A stretch of 42,245 nt of DNA from Planctomycetia bacterium (GTDB taxonomy: Bacteria > Planctomycetota > Planctomycetia > Pirellulales > PNKZ01): assembly GCA_021413845.1 (NCBI GenBank), contig JAIOPP010000082.1, forward strand, positions 1 through 42,245. The letters are read 5' to 3'. The position numbers were made by a program, and so were the translations under genes. This document shows, in pieces, positions 26,368-38,250 of the stretch. The notes under the pieces were generated by a model, which made no database searches, was not told the DNA's origin, and saw only the letters and a program-made list of their open reading frames with translations. Numbering within the stretch: the stretch's first letter is position 1; each line of letters starts with the position of its first letter.

Positions 26368-26577
26368 ATGGTCGTCGCCGTAAAGAATCATCCCCGTCAT
26401 CTTCAAGAAGCCGATCTCCCGACTCCCGCTGCGATCGCTCAATTGACGAGCGAAATCCGCAACGAATGGGACTCCAACGAACAACATCGTCGTTTGAAAT
26501 CGGCTTACCTGCGCCAAATCTGGCTCGTCGACGGCGTGCTCGACCATCGCTTAGATCAACGCCTCACGAACGGCTAA
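26368..26577 (+). CDS. Small soluble protein, 69 aa, unknown function
   Basis: A well-placed AGGAG precedes the ATG at 26368, supporting a real gene. The product has no signal peptide or membrane segment. It begins VVAVKNHPRHLQEADLPTP and carries a helical, charged region (AQLTSEIRNEWDSNEQHRRL, then KSAYLRQIWLVDGVLDHRLD). No family was recognised. It lies between the PRC-barrel and Rieske oxidoreductase genes and may be co-regulated with them. A T-rich tract (about 26340-26355) lies just upstream. Confidence 0.65.
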   Translation: MVVAVKNHPRHLQEADLPTPAAIAQLTSEIRNEWDSNEQHRRLKSAYLRQIWLVDGVLDHRLDQRLTNG

Positions 26578-26632
26578 TGAACTCCAACGGCGGCTCTTCC
26601 CTAAAGCGAAATTTCAATCAAGGATCCCGCCG

Positions 26633-28168
26633 ATGCCGAATTCATTTTGGGCTGAAGATCGAAAACTACCGAAGTTTTCCGAAATGTCGGAAGACGTCAC
26701 TATCGATGTTGCGATCGTCGGCGGAGGTATTACCGGAATCACGACCGCCTATCTCTTGAAGCAAGCCGGCCTGACCGTGGCGCTGCTCGAGAAGGGTACG
26801 ATCGCCCAAGCGGAAACCGGACATACGACCGCACATCTGACCTATGTCACCGATGAGCGATTGCCAGATCTCGTAAGCTCGCTCGGCCGTGATCATGCCC
26901 GCGCCTTCTGGGAAGCGGGCGAAGCGGCGCTGCTCCAGATCGACGATCTCGTCGAAGCGGAAGCGATCGCCTGCGATTTCGGTTGGGCTCCCGCTTATTT
27001 GCACGAACCTTGGCAGCTCGCCAACACGTCGCACAAGACCTCGCTTTCCGAAGACGCCGCGCTGGCTGAGGAATTCGGCTTCCATGCGACCTTCGTGGAT
27101 GTCGTTCCGCTTGCGAACAGCGCCGGAGTTCGGTTCGCGAACCAAGCGAAGTTTCATCCGTTGAAGTATCTCGCCGGCCTCGTCGCGCGAATCGCCGGCG
27201 ACGGCAGCTATGTCTTCGAGCGCGCGGAAGTGACGGAAATCAAAGACGAGCCGTTGCGGCTGAAGTGCGGCGAGCGTCAGGTGCATTGCGGCAAGGTAGT
27301 CGTCGCGACGCATGTCCCGCTGATGGGAATCGCCGGACTGATGCAAGCGAGCTTTTTGCAAACCAAGCTCGCCCTCTATAGCAGCTACGCGATCGGCGCT
27401 CGGCTCCCGCTCGATAGCCTCCCCGAAGCGATGTTTTGGGACATTTCGGATCCCTACTATTACCTACGCGTCGATCGGCGCGACGATCACGACTACGTCA
27501 TCTTCGGCGGCGAAGACCATAAGACCGGACAAGTGCGCGAGACCGCCGATCAGTATCGCAAGCTCGAACAATTGCTGCGCTCGATCTTGCCGCGAGCCGA
27601 GGTAACGCACCGCTGGTCGGGCCAAGTGATCGAAACCAGCGATGCGATGCCGTACATCGGCGAGTTTGCGAAGGGGCAGTACATTGCGACCGGCTTCGGC
27701 GGCAACGGCATGACCCTCGGCACGCTCTCGGCCATGATGATCCGCGACTCCGTGCTCGGCCGTACGAATCCTTGGAGCGAGCTCTTCGACCCGCATCGAA
27801 CCGGCCTCCGCGGCGGCACCTGGGACTACCTCAAAGAAAACTCCGACTATCCGTACTATCTGATCCGCGATCGCATTCGCGGGGCCGACGCAAGCTCGAT
27901 CGAGGATGTGCGGCCCGGCGAAGGAAAGATCGTCCGTATCGAAGGGCACCCCGTTGCCGTTTCTCGCGACGACCAGGGAGAGCTTTCGGCCGTCTCGGCA
28001 AGCTGCACGCATCTCGGCTGCCTTGTGCATTGGAACGGCGCGGAAAAAACCTGGGACTGCCCCTGCCACGGCTCGCGCTTTCGTTGCGACGGCGGCATCA
28101 TCGCCGGCCCTGCCGAAACGCCCCTTGCGAAACAAGAAATTCACGCGACATCCGCGGACAAACACTAA
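26633..28168 (+). CDS. FAD-dependent (DAO-type) oxidoreductase fused to a Rieske [2Fe-2S] domain
   Basis: The 511-residue protein has an N-terminal Rossmann motif VAIVGGGITGITTAYLLKQA (GGGITG at 30-35), a DAO-family body including GHTTAHLTYVTDE and a late FAD-contact segment YIATGFGGNGMTLGTLSAMM. The C-terminal Rieske domain has CTHLGC (458-463) and CPCHGS (476-481); ligands would be C458, H460, C476 and H479. This known fusion probably oxidises an amine or related substrate and passes electrons through the iron-sulfur cluster; the substrate is unknown. No signal peptide is seen, so it is cytoplasmic. It sits between two stress-type genes, suggesting a role under stress conditions (inference). 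Confidence 0.93.
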   Translation: MPNSFWAEDRKLPKFSEMSEDVTIDVAIVGGGITGITTAYLLKQAGLTVALLEKGTIAQAETGHTTAHLTYVTDERLPDLVSSLGRDHARAFWEAGEAALLQIDDLVEAEAIACDFGWAPAYLHEPWQLANTSHKTSLSEDAALAEEFGFHATFVDVVPLANSAGVRFANQAKFHPLKYLAGLVARIAGDGSYVFERAEVTEIKDEPLRLKCGERQVHCGKVVVATHVPLMGIAGLMQASFLQTKLALYSSYAIGARLPLDSLPEAMFWDISDPYYYLRVDRRDDHDYVIFGGEDHKTGQVRETADQYRKLEQLLRSILPRAEVTHRWSGQVIETSDAMPYIGEFAKGQYIATGFGGNGMTLGTLSAMMIRDSVLGRTNPWSELFDPHRTGLRGGTWDYLKENSDYPYYLIRDRIRGADASSIEDVRPGEGKIVRIEGHPVAVSRDDQGELSAVSASCTHLGCLVHWNGAEKTWDCPCHGSRFRCDGGIIAGPAETPLAKQEIHATSADKH

Positions 28169-28213
28169 CTCACGACGAGCACCGCTCGCCGTTCAACGGA
28201 GAAGGATTCCAGC

Positions 28214-28756
28214 ATGGCAACGATCACGACATCCGAAACGATCGCGGAGAAACAAGAACGCCCGGTGCGTGTCGGCGTGTTTTCCGATGTCCCACATGCC
28301 GACGAAGCCGTGGCTCGGCTCCTGCAAGCGGGCTTCTCGCGCGATAACCTCAGCATCGTCTGCTCCGATGAAACGATACGCGCCCACTACGACGGCATCA
28401 CTACCGAAGAACCGGCCGGCTCGCATACGCCGCTGGCCGTGGCTGCCGGGGGAACCATCGGTGCGATCGGCGGATTCGCCTTGGCGGCGGTCGGTGCCGG
28501 TTTCGGGAACCCGGCGCTACTTGCAACCGGGGGACTCGCGTTCTGGAGCGGTGGAATTGTCGGCGGGTTGGTCGCGGCGATGATGACGCGCGGCATCGAG
28601 AAGTCGGCCGCCGAACTCTACTCGCAAGCGCTGACCGATAACAAGATTCTCGTCGCTGTGGAGTCGCACGAAGCCGATGCGGCCTCGTCGCTCGCGAAAG
28701 CGGAAAAGATTCTCCACGATGCCGGCGCCGAGCCGTTGGCGTTGCCCGAAGGCTAA
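28214..28756 (+). CDS. Stress-type protein with glycine-rich membrane hairpin (YflT/DUF1269-like)
   Basis: The 180-residue protein starts after GGAG-like sequence. Residues about 17-60 resemble the YflT/general-stress N-terminal domain (VRVGVFSDVPHADEAVARLL, then QAGFSRDNLSIVCSDE). Two glycine/alanine-rich hydrophobic segments follow (AAGGTIGAIGGFALAAVGAG and LAFWSGGIVGGLVAAMM), and then a soluble alpha/beta tail (DNKILVAVESHEADAASSLA). Such proteins are induced by general stress in many bacteria; the molecular role is unknown. It is last in the cluster and converges with the MFS gene. Confidence 0.8.
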   Translation: MATITTSETIAEKQERPVRVGVFSDVPHADEAVARLLQAGFSRDNLSIVCSDETIRAHYDGITTEEPAGSHTPLAVAAGGTIGAIGGFALAAVGAGFGNPALLATGGLAFWSGGIVGGLVAAMMTRGIEKSAAELYSQALTDNKILVAVESHEADAASSLAKAEKILHDAGAEPLALPEG

Positions 28757-28867
28757 TCTCGGCGACGGCTTCGCGATCATGGGTCTTGTCCCGCATCGCA
28801 ATCGCCGGCCGGCACTTCGAAGGCGGCTCATTGAAAACGAGACGTCCGGTTTGCGTTGCCGAACGCT

Positions 28868-30226
28868 TCAACTTCGTTTCTTCGGATCGACGGCGGGCGA
28901 CGTCGGGGGCACGATCGGAGTCACTGTCGGATGCACGGCCGAGCCGATCTCCGGCAAGATTCCGAGCCGAATATAATGCGGCCGCACGATCTCGCGCAGC
29001 CGCCGCAACTGCGAGCCGAAGACGAGCGCCCCAGTGCCGCAACTGATCGCTGCGATGAAGAGCGCCGTCGAGAGTCCGTAGCGGCTCGCGATCGTTCCTG
29101 CCGCTAGGCTGCCGATCGGCGCGAGGCCGACGAACGCCATCGTGTAGAAGCTCATCACGCGTCCTCGCTTGTCTTCATCGACGAGTGTTTGCACGAGAAT
29201 GTTCGACGCTCCCATTTGCACCATCATCCCGAAACCGACGACGACGAGCGCCGCCAGCGATTGCCACAGCACGCTCGAAAAGGCCAACACCGCAAGCCCG
29301 GCGGCTAGCAACAACGGTGCAACGGCGATCCAGCGTCCGAGCCCGACGACGGTCGTTCGCGTAGCGAGAAACACGGCGCCGCACAGCGCTCCGAGGCCCG
29401 AAGCGATCGTGAGCATGCCGAACGTTCCTTCGGCGCCGCCGAGCGTTTGCACGGCGATCAGCGGCAGCAGCACGCTATAAGATGTTCCGGCCATGCTGAC
29501 GAGCGCGACGAGCAACAAGATGGCCCGAATCGGCGCGAAGCGCGCGACGTAAAGAAACCCGTCGTAAAGTTTCCGCGAGACGCCGACCACGTTCGTCGGT
29601 CGTTGTCGCGGGACGACACGCATCGCACGCAGTGCAAACAACACGGCGATATAGCTCAGCGCGTTGAGCAAGAAACAGATCGCCGGCCCGACGGCGTCGA
29701 GCAGCACCGCAGCCAGAGCAGGGCCGACCAGTCGGGCTCCGTTGAACATCGACGAATTCAGCGAGATGGCGTTCGACAGATGTTCCTTATCGTCAATCAT
29801 CTCCGAAAGGAACGCTTGCCGCGCCGGCATATCGAAGGCGTTGATGAGCCCGAGCATGACGGAGAGAACGAGAATCCAAGCGACGGTGATCTCGCCGCTG
29901 AACATCAGCCCGGTGAGGAGAAACGCTTGAGCCATCGCCAGCGTTTGCGTAAGCATAATCAGCCGGTGGCGATTCACATGGTCGGCCAACACGCCGGCAA
30001 CCGGCGCAAGGAAAAATGCCGGGATCTGTCCTGCGAACCCGACCAGCCCGAGCCAATAAGCCGAGGCGTCCTGCAAGTCGGTCGCTTGATTGCGCGTGAG
30101 CGTGAACACGACCCACGCCATCGCGACTTGCTGCATCCAAGTGCCGGTCAGCGAAATTCCTTGGCCGGCGAAGAAGAGCCTAAAATTGCGATGCGATAAC
30201 GCACGAAGTGCCCCTTGCTTTGCCAT
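28868..30226 (-). CDS. MFS transporter (EntS/MFS_3-type exporter)
   Basis: About 452 residues with 12 hydrophobic segments. The N-terminus LRALSHRNFRLFFAGQGISL, followed by TGTWMQQVAMAWVVFTLT, is typical of the enterobactin-exporter-like MFS_3 family. NAFDMPARQAFLSEMIDDKEHLSNAI and NSSMFNGARLVGPALAAVLL are further hallmarks, and the C-terminal half has VDEDKRGRVMSFYTMAFVGL. The likely role is drug or metabolite export across the inner membrane. I use the ATG at 30226; a GTG at 30259 would add 11 residues and leave an 11-base gap to the cytochrome gene. Neither has a strong ribosome binding site. It is the last gene of a three-gene minus-strand run. Confidence 0.9.
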   Translation of the reverse strand: MAKQGALRALSHRNFRLFFAGQGISLTGTWMQQVAMAWVVFTLTRNQATDLQDASAYWLGLVGFAGQIPAFFLAPVAGVLADHVNRHRLIMLTQTLAMAQAFLLTGLMFSGEITVAWILVLSVMLGLINAFDMPARQAFLSEMIDDKEHLSNAISLNSSMFNGARLVGPALAAVLLDAVGPAICFLLNALSYIAVLFALRAMRVVPRQRPTNVVGVSRKLYDGFLYVARFAPIRAILLLVALVSMAGTSYSVLLPLIAVQTLGGAEGTFGMLTIASGLGALCGAVFLATRTTVVGLGRWIAVAPLLLAAGLAVLAFSSVLWQSLAALVVVGFGMMVQMGASNILVQTLVDEDKRGRVMSFYTMAFVGLAPIGSLAAGTIASRYGLSTALFIAAISCGTGALVFGSQLRRLREIVRPHYIRLGILPEIGSAVHPTVTPIVPPTSPAVDPKKRS

Positions 30227-30270
30227 GACGAAGTTCGACTGCCGCAAACTGAGCCGCACTTGCGAAAGAA

Positions 30271-31731
30271 TTATAAAGTCTTGAGATACTCGAGCACGGC
30301 TTGCTTCTCAGGCTCGCTCAAGGCCTCGGGAAACGTATGTCCCGCGGCGCTCTTGCCCCGCAGTCGCGTATCGAAATAACGCCGCACTAGGCGATGATCG
30401 CTTTGATCTTTCTTCGGCAACTCTTCCATCCGCGTGACTTCGAGCCCTACTTTCTCCCGGTCGTATCCGTCGTCGCTCCGCTTCCAAACCGTGGGCCGCG
30501 TCGCAGGGTGCATGAGATCCCGGAGCGTCGGCACGGAGCCGTTGTGCAAATAAGGAGCCGAGGCCCAGACGCCGTCGAGCGGCGGAGCGATATAGCCGCC
30601 GGGATCGGCGATGATCTCCAGCGGCGTTCCTCGCGCGAACCACGACGCGCCGTACATCTTGCGACCGTCTACCGTGAGCGCTTCGAGCCGCACCCGGTCG
30701 GTTCCTACTTCATCGATCGGAATGATCTTCTCCGGCCAGCCGGCTACGGGACTCTTGTCGTCGTAGCGGCCGTGGCAAGTCGCGCAGTGGTTATTGAAGA
30801 TCATCTTGCCGGTCGACGCGAGTTGCGCATCGATCGGAAAGGGATACTTCGGCGCTTCCAGCGAAAGAATCCAAGCTTCGATGTCGCGATAGTCGGCTTC
30901 CCATTCCGTGAACTTGTCGGGCCCGTTGCGCGGGATCAACAAGAACTGCATGAGAGCTCGCGGGCTGCGCGGCGCGAAGCCGTCGACATAGAGTCGCGAT
31001 TTTCGTTTGTAATGCCACCACGGAATCGCGTCGAGATCGTGGTGCGTCAGCTTAGGGAGCGTCCGATCGCGATGAAAGGTCAGGTCGGGATCGCGATACG
31101 AAAGCAAGATCTGACCGAACATCACCGCGTTGGTCGTGCCGATGCTGCCGCCGAGCGGATACAGCAGCGAGCCGTTGTCCATGTGCGTGAAGCGTTTGCC
31201 TTGCGCATACTTCACGGCGCGCACGTCTTCGGTGAGCGTTTGCAGATCGTAGAGCGAGTTGGGTGCGCCGTAGACGACCTTGCCCGCCACCTTACCGGTG
31301 TGGCACGCGAGACAATTCATCGTCCAACCATCGCCGGGGCTCGGCGTATATTGCAACGCCGTACGCTGCGATCCGGCGGGATGTTCGGTGAGCCCGTAAC
31401 GCTCGAGCGTCAGCTTGCGGCGTTCTTCGGGCGAGGCGCTCTCGGCGCGCAAGCGAGCTTCGCGCTCCCAGACGGTATACAGCGCATCGAACACAGCTTG
31501 ATCGAAGTCTTGCGTGAGATACGGCTTCGTCGTGAGTAAACGAAACCCTCGCTCCGCCGGCGTTTCGGCCTGCGCTGCGGGCTTTGCTTCCGTAGCCCCG
31601 CCGTCGGCAGCCGCCGCACGTGACGCAGCTACCGCCGCGATCGAAATCAAAACGAAGGCCGCGAACCGGCGGCAACGCCCACGAACGGAGTCGGAACATC
31701 TTCGCGCAGCGGATCTTCCACGGTCGAACAT
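30271..31731 (-). CDS. Secreted dihaem cytochrome c (MauG/RoxA-like)
   Basis: The 486-residue protein has an arginine-rich N-terminus followed by a signal peptide (FAAFVLISIAAVAASRAAAA). Two haem sites are seen: CLACH (140-144) in DGWTMNCLACHTGKVAGKVV and CATCH (316-320) in NNHCATCHGRY. The late segment APPLDGVWASAPYLHNGSVP is typical of the dihaem peroxidase/RoxA-like superfamily. Members reduce peroxide or oxygenate organic substrates in the periplasm. It lies 11 bases after the TlpA-type thioredoxin gene, whose product could keep the haem-binding cysteines reduced, and is followed by the exporter gene. Confidence 0.9.
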   Translation of the reverse strand: MFDRGRSAARRCSDSVRGRCRRFAAFVLISIAAVAASRAAAADGGATEAKPAAQAETPAERGFRLLTTKPYLTQDFDQAVFDALYTVWEREARLRAESASPEERRKLTLERYGLTEHPAGSQRTALQYTPSPGDGWTMNCLACHTGKVAGKVVYGAPNSLYDLQTLTEDVRAVKYAQGKRFTHMDNGSLLYPLGGSIGTTNAVMFGQILLSYRDPDLTFHRDRTLPKLTHHDLDAIPWWHYKRKSRLYVDGFAPRSPRALMQFLLIPRNGPDKFTEWEADYRDIEAWILSLEAPKYPFPIDAQLASTGKMIFNNHCATCHGRYDDKSPVAGWPEKIIPIDEVGTDRVRLEALTVDGRKMYGASWFARGTPLEIIADPGGYIAPPLDGVWASAPYLHNGSVPTLRDLMHPATRPTVWKRSDDGYDREKVGLEVTRMEELPKKDQSDHRLVRRYFDTRLRGKSAAGHTFPEALSEPEKQAVLEYLKTL

Positions 31732-31742
31732 GAACGGCTCGA

Positions 31743-33152
31743 CTACTTCTTTTTCCCGGCGGTTGCGAGATCCTTGCCCGCGATCAACTCTTCGAGCTGT
31801 TTCGGGATTTCTTCGATGTCGCCGATGCCGATATGCACGACCTGCACGACTCCCTTGCGATCGATGAAGACGGTTTGCGGAACCGGCTCGACTTTGTATT
31901 TCTGCATGATCTTATTGTCGGTGTCGAGCACGACGTTGAGGTCGAGCTTCTTCAGCGCCAGGAACTCCTTCACGATCGATTCTTCTTCTTGCAGGTTGAC
32001 CGCGACGAATACGACACCATCGGCCTTGTGCTTGGCCGTCATCTCGGCGAGCTTCGGAAGTCCGGCGACGCACGGCGGGCACCAAGTGGCCCAGAAATCG
32101 ACGACGACGATCTTGCCAGCCAAGTCGGCGAGCTTTACCGTCTCGCCTTTCAGGTTCTTCCCTTCGAACGCCGGGGCCGGCTTGCCGACCAGCGTCATCG
32201 CGGCGGGAGCTTCAAGATCGTCGACGAGCGTGGCATCCGACGGCGGATCGATCTTAAACGTATCGGCCGAGGCCGCTGCGCCGTACGCCCAATGGTCGAA
32301 CGACACCTTGAGGCTCAGCTCGATACCCGGCGGGAGCTTGCGTCCGTTTTTCGCGGCGATCTCCGAAACGTTCGGCACGACCGAGAGCAAGTGCGGGGCC
32401 GGGTCGGTCGAGAACCACCAATCGGTATGCACGCCGTCGTCGACGACCCGCAGATGATGCCGCTTCGCCCCTTCGACCTCTTCCGCACCGACGTATTCGA
32501 TCCCGCCGTAGTTGGCGAGAATCTTCTCGAGCGCGGTCCCGGCCAATGCATCGCCGACGATAGATAGCCCTTGCTGTTGATTGAAGCTGACCAAGACCAA
32601 GGATTTGTCGAGTTCGGAGAACGAAGCGGGTGCGGCACCCAGCGTGTACATCCCTTTCTTCGCGTCGAGCCGGTAGAGCTTCTCGCCATTGCTGATGAGA
32701 GTCGAGCCGTCGGCTTTCTTCGACTTCAGCGCCAGTTTGTTCGGCCGCTCGGCGGCAAACGAATAACTTTCGGAATCGGCTTGCACGGGCATGCCGTTTT
32801 GCGTCACGGTGAAGGCCGCTTGGGTATCGCACTGCAACGTCTTCGTCGCGGCGATGGCCGCGTACCAAGCGGTCAGGACTTTCTCGGCCTCGGGAGCGAC
32901 CTTTGCCGAACTCGGCTCGGGCTTCTTCTCGTCGGTTTTCTTATCTTCCGTTTTCTTCTCGTCCGACTTCGGTTCTTCGGCCTTCTTCGGCTCGACCTTA
33001 TTTTCTACGACTTTATTCTCTGCCGTCTTCTTCTCCTCTACCTTTTGAACTTCGGCCTTTTGAGCTTCGGCTTTCGTGCTGCTTTCCTGGTTGCAGCCGA
33101 CGCCGGTCAACCAAAGGGCCGCGATCGAAACAAGAACGAGGAAGCGATTCAT
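31743..33152 (-). CDS. Lipoprotein: charged linker, DUF2092-like domain and TlpA thioredoxin domain
   Basis: The 469-residue protein starts at an ATG preceded by AGGAAA. The export signal ends in a lipobox (ALWLTGVGC). A Lys/Glu-rich low-complexity linker (about 25-85, for example KKAEEPKSDEKKTEDKK) follows. A LolA/DUF2092-like beta domain comes next (about 90-300, for example TWYAAIAATKT-type start, LRVVDDGVHTDWWFS). The C-terminal TlpA/ResA thioredoxin domain has active site WCPPC (357-361) in VVVDFWATWCPPCVAGLPKL and cis-proline region VPQTVFIDRKG. It is a periplasm-facing thiol-disulfide reductase, and its adjacency to a dihaem cytochrome gene fits cytochrome maturation. The DUF2092-thioredoxin fusion is seen in planctomycetes. 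Confidence 0.9.
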   Translation of the reverse strand: MNRFLVLVSIAALWLTGVGCNQESSTKAEAQKAEVQKVEEKKTAENKVVENKVEPKKAEEPKSDEKKTEDKKTDEKKPEPSSAKVAPEAEKVLTAWYAAIAATKTLQCDTQAAFTVTQNGMPVQADSESYSFAAERPNKLALKSKKADGSTLISNGEKLYRLDAKKGMYTLGAAPASFSELDKSLVLVSFNQQQGLSIVGDALAGTALEKILANYGGIEYVGAEEVEGAKRHHLRVVDDGVHTDWWFSTDPAPHLLSVVPNVSEIAAKNGRKLPPGIELSLKVSFDHWAYGAAASADTFKIDPPSDATLVDDLEAPAAMTLVGKPAPAFEGKNLKGETVKLADLAGKIVVVDFWATWCPPCVAGLPKLAEMTAKHKADGVVFVAVNLQEEESIVKEFLALKKLDLNVVLDTDNKIMQKYKVEPVPQTVFIDRKGVVQVVHIGIGDIEEIPKQLEELIAGKDLATAGKKK

Positions 33153-33507
33153 GGCGAAGTTTCCTAAAAATCGAATAAACACATTGTCGCACGCATCACC
33201 GCATGCGTTGCCGCACATCGTCGGGGAGGCGCACGGCGATCCTGCACGTCGAAACCACCGGAGTTAGACTACCGAGGACGGGACGGAGCGACAAGACGAA
33301 CGCCGCTCGCGTGCCGTGCCCACGAGTGGGAAACGAGGCGGACAGTTGGTGGCGAGAACGAGTCGAAAGCGGTTCGTCGCTCGGCGAAGAGGCCGGCGAT
33401 GGTCTGTCCTTCGCCGCCCCTCGGAGGATATAATCTTGCGAAGTCGAAGCACGCCGGCGTGCATTTCGACGTGAGTTTCGCGTTTCTTCGTACGAGATGC
33501 CGCCGCC
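33153..33507. other. Divergent promoter region between the TlpA-type gene and panD
   Basis: No gene is supported. The region separates divergently transcribed genes and contains a perfect TATAAT (33429-33434) facing panD. A ribosome binding site for the leftward gene (AGGAAA) lies next to 33152. Other features are not evident. Confidence 0.55.
33429..33434 (+). promoter_or_regulatory. Candidate -10 element for panD
   Basis: TATAAT matches the sigma-70 -10 consensus exactly in a GC-rich region, 73 bases before the panD start. No good -35 hexamer lies at the expected distance (TGTCCT-like sequence near 33406 is poor), so the promoter is only a candidate. Confidence 0.4.
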
Positions 33508-33864
33508 ATGTTTCGTCGGATGTTTAAAAGCAAGATCCATCGCGCCGTGGTCACGGGCGCCGATCTCAATTATGAGGGAAGCCTGACGATCGACTCGGCC
33601 CTCTTGGAGGCCGCCGACATTTTGCCGAACGAAGCGGTCCACGTCTGGGACGTAACGAACGGCGTGCGGCTCACGACCTACGCCATCGCCGGCGAACGAA
33701 ACTCGGGCATGATGTGCGTCAACGGGGCAGGGGCCCATCTCATCAAGCCGGGCGACATCATCATCGTCGCGACGTTCGTCGACCTCACGGACGAAGAAGC
33801 CCGCCGGCATAAGCCGAGCGTGATTTTCGTGGATGAGAAGAATCGTCAGACGGAAAAGAAGTAG
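33508..33864 (+). CDS. panD: Aspartate 1-decarboxylase (pyruvoyl-dependent)
   Basis: The 118-residue proenzyme makes beta-alanine from L-aspartate for pantothenate and coenzyme A synthesis. It starts [20 protein letters not shown] and has the self-cleavage site G24-S25 in NYEGSLTID, where serine becomes the pyruvoyl group. [17 protein letters not shown], the [19 protein letters not shown] segment, and the C-terminal [11 protein letters not shown] are also family-typical. Length is normal. It seems monocistronic. Confidence 0.97.
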   Translation: MFRRMFKSKIHRAVVTGADLNYEGSLTIDSALLEAADILPNEAVHVWDVTNGVRLTTYAIAGERNSGMMCVNGAGAHLIKPGDIIIVATFVDLTDEEARRHKPSVIFVDEKNRQTEKK

Positions 33865-33959
33865 AAAGATGTCGATCGACGAGCGTCAGTGATCTCGCCG
33901 TTTTCAGCGGCGTGCTTCGCTCAGCTCGTTCAACGAGCCCGCGAGAAAAACTACCGGCT

Positions 33960-34193
33960 TCACGCTTGCTCTCGTCGCCGTAGCTCGGCTTGGACTTCTT
34001 CCCAAGTGTAAGTCTGAGCCTGACCCGCATCGAAGTCCGCGGAACGCTGCCGCACGACTTCGTCCCAGGATTCATCATACGGTCGCCCACCGCTCTCGAC
34101 GGCCGCGGTTTGCAGCGCATCGATTAAGGCCCATTGCTCTTGCGGAGGAAGAGACAACGCTTGCTGTAGGATCGATTGAACGTCGGGCGACAT
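33960..34193 (-). CDS. Putative addiction-module antitoxin without visible partner
   Basis: The 77-residue protein fits the small 'putative addiction module component' antitoxin family (PF09720 type): an N-terminal helix with LQQALSLPPQEQWALIDALQ, then a tryptophan-centred acidic part SWDEVVRQRSADFDAGQAQT and TWEEVQAELRRR at the C-terminus. These usually precede a RelE/ParE-type toxin gene. Here the following minus-strand sequence (33865-33959) is too short for a toxin, and panD comes next on the other strand. It is therefore an orphan antitoxin or the remains of a pair. Confidence 0.8.
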   Translation of the reverse strand: MSPDVQSILQQALSLPPQEQWALIDALQTAAVESGGRPYDESWDEVVRQRSADFDAGQAQTYTWEEVQAELRRREQA

Positions 34194-34274
34194 CGGCGTA
34201 CTCCCTATTTTTCGACAACTATATCGTAATCGAAATAAGAGGAGGTTGCCTACTAAAACTACGGCCCGTCGTTC

Positions 34275-37997
<3,723 letters not shown>

Positions 37998-38015
37998 TGC
38001 CTAGTAACAACTTCA

Positions 38016-38130
38016 GTCGCCAAGCTTGTAAGTATGGCGAAGCACCCCGTTAGCGACAAGAGGGAGCAAGGTTTGCCGCCGCGCATGCAGCCTCGACAAT
38101 CGGCAGCCGTTCGCTTATTTCCCTTGCCTC
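38016..38130 (-). ncRNA. Candidate structured leader RNA upstream of metH
   Basis: Read on the minus strand, GGCAAGG (38128-38122) pairs with CCTTGCT (38071-38065, one G-T). Inside it GCTGCCG (38107-38101) pairs with CGGCGGC (38081-38075). The two stems are separated by a strongly asymmetric internal loop (14 bases against AAA), which could make a sharp bend. Closer to the gene, GTCGC (38057-38053) pairs with GCGAC (38020-38016) around GGGGTGCTTCGCC. Layout and position before metH suggest a SAM-type or other metabolite riboswitch, but the match to known SAM consensuses is only partial, and no B12 box was seen. 37998-38250 holds no credible gene. Confidence 0.3.
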
Positions 38131-38250
38131 TAAAATCGAACTCTTCCTCAAGATCGCTACATTCCCGACCCGATAGTGCTGAGGTAACTCGGAGTGTTTC
38201 CACCGCCTGCTTGCGCGGTTGCTCTTGGGCGAGTCAAGGACGACTCTTAT

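Noticed and set aside
37998-38250. Cobalamin riboswitch before metH
   Set aside because: I looked for the B12-box type sequence (GCCACTG-like) and found none; only a different, weaker structured element is proposed.
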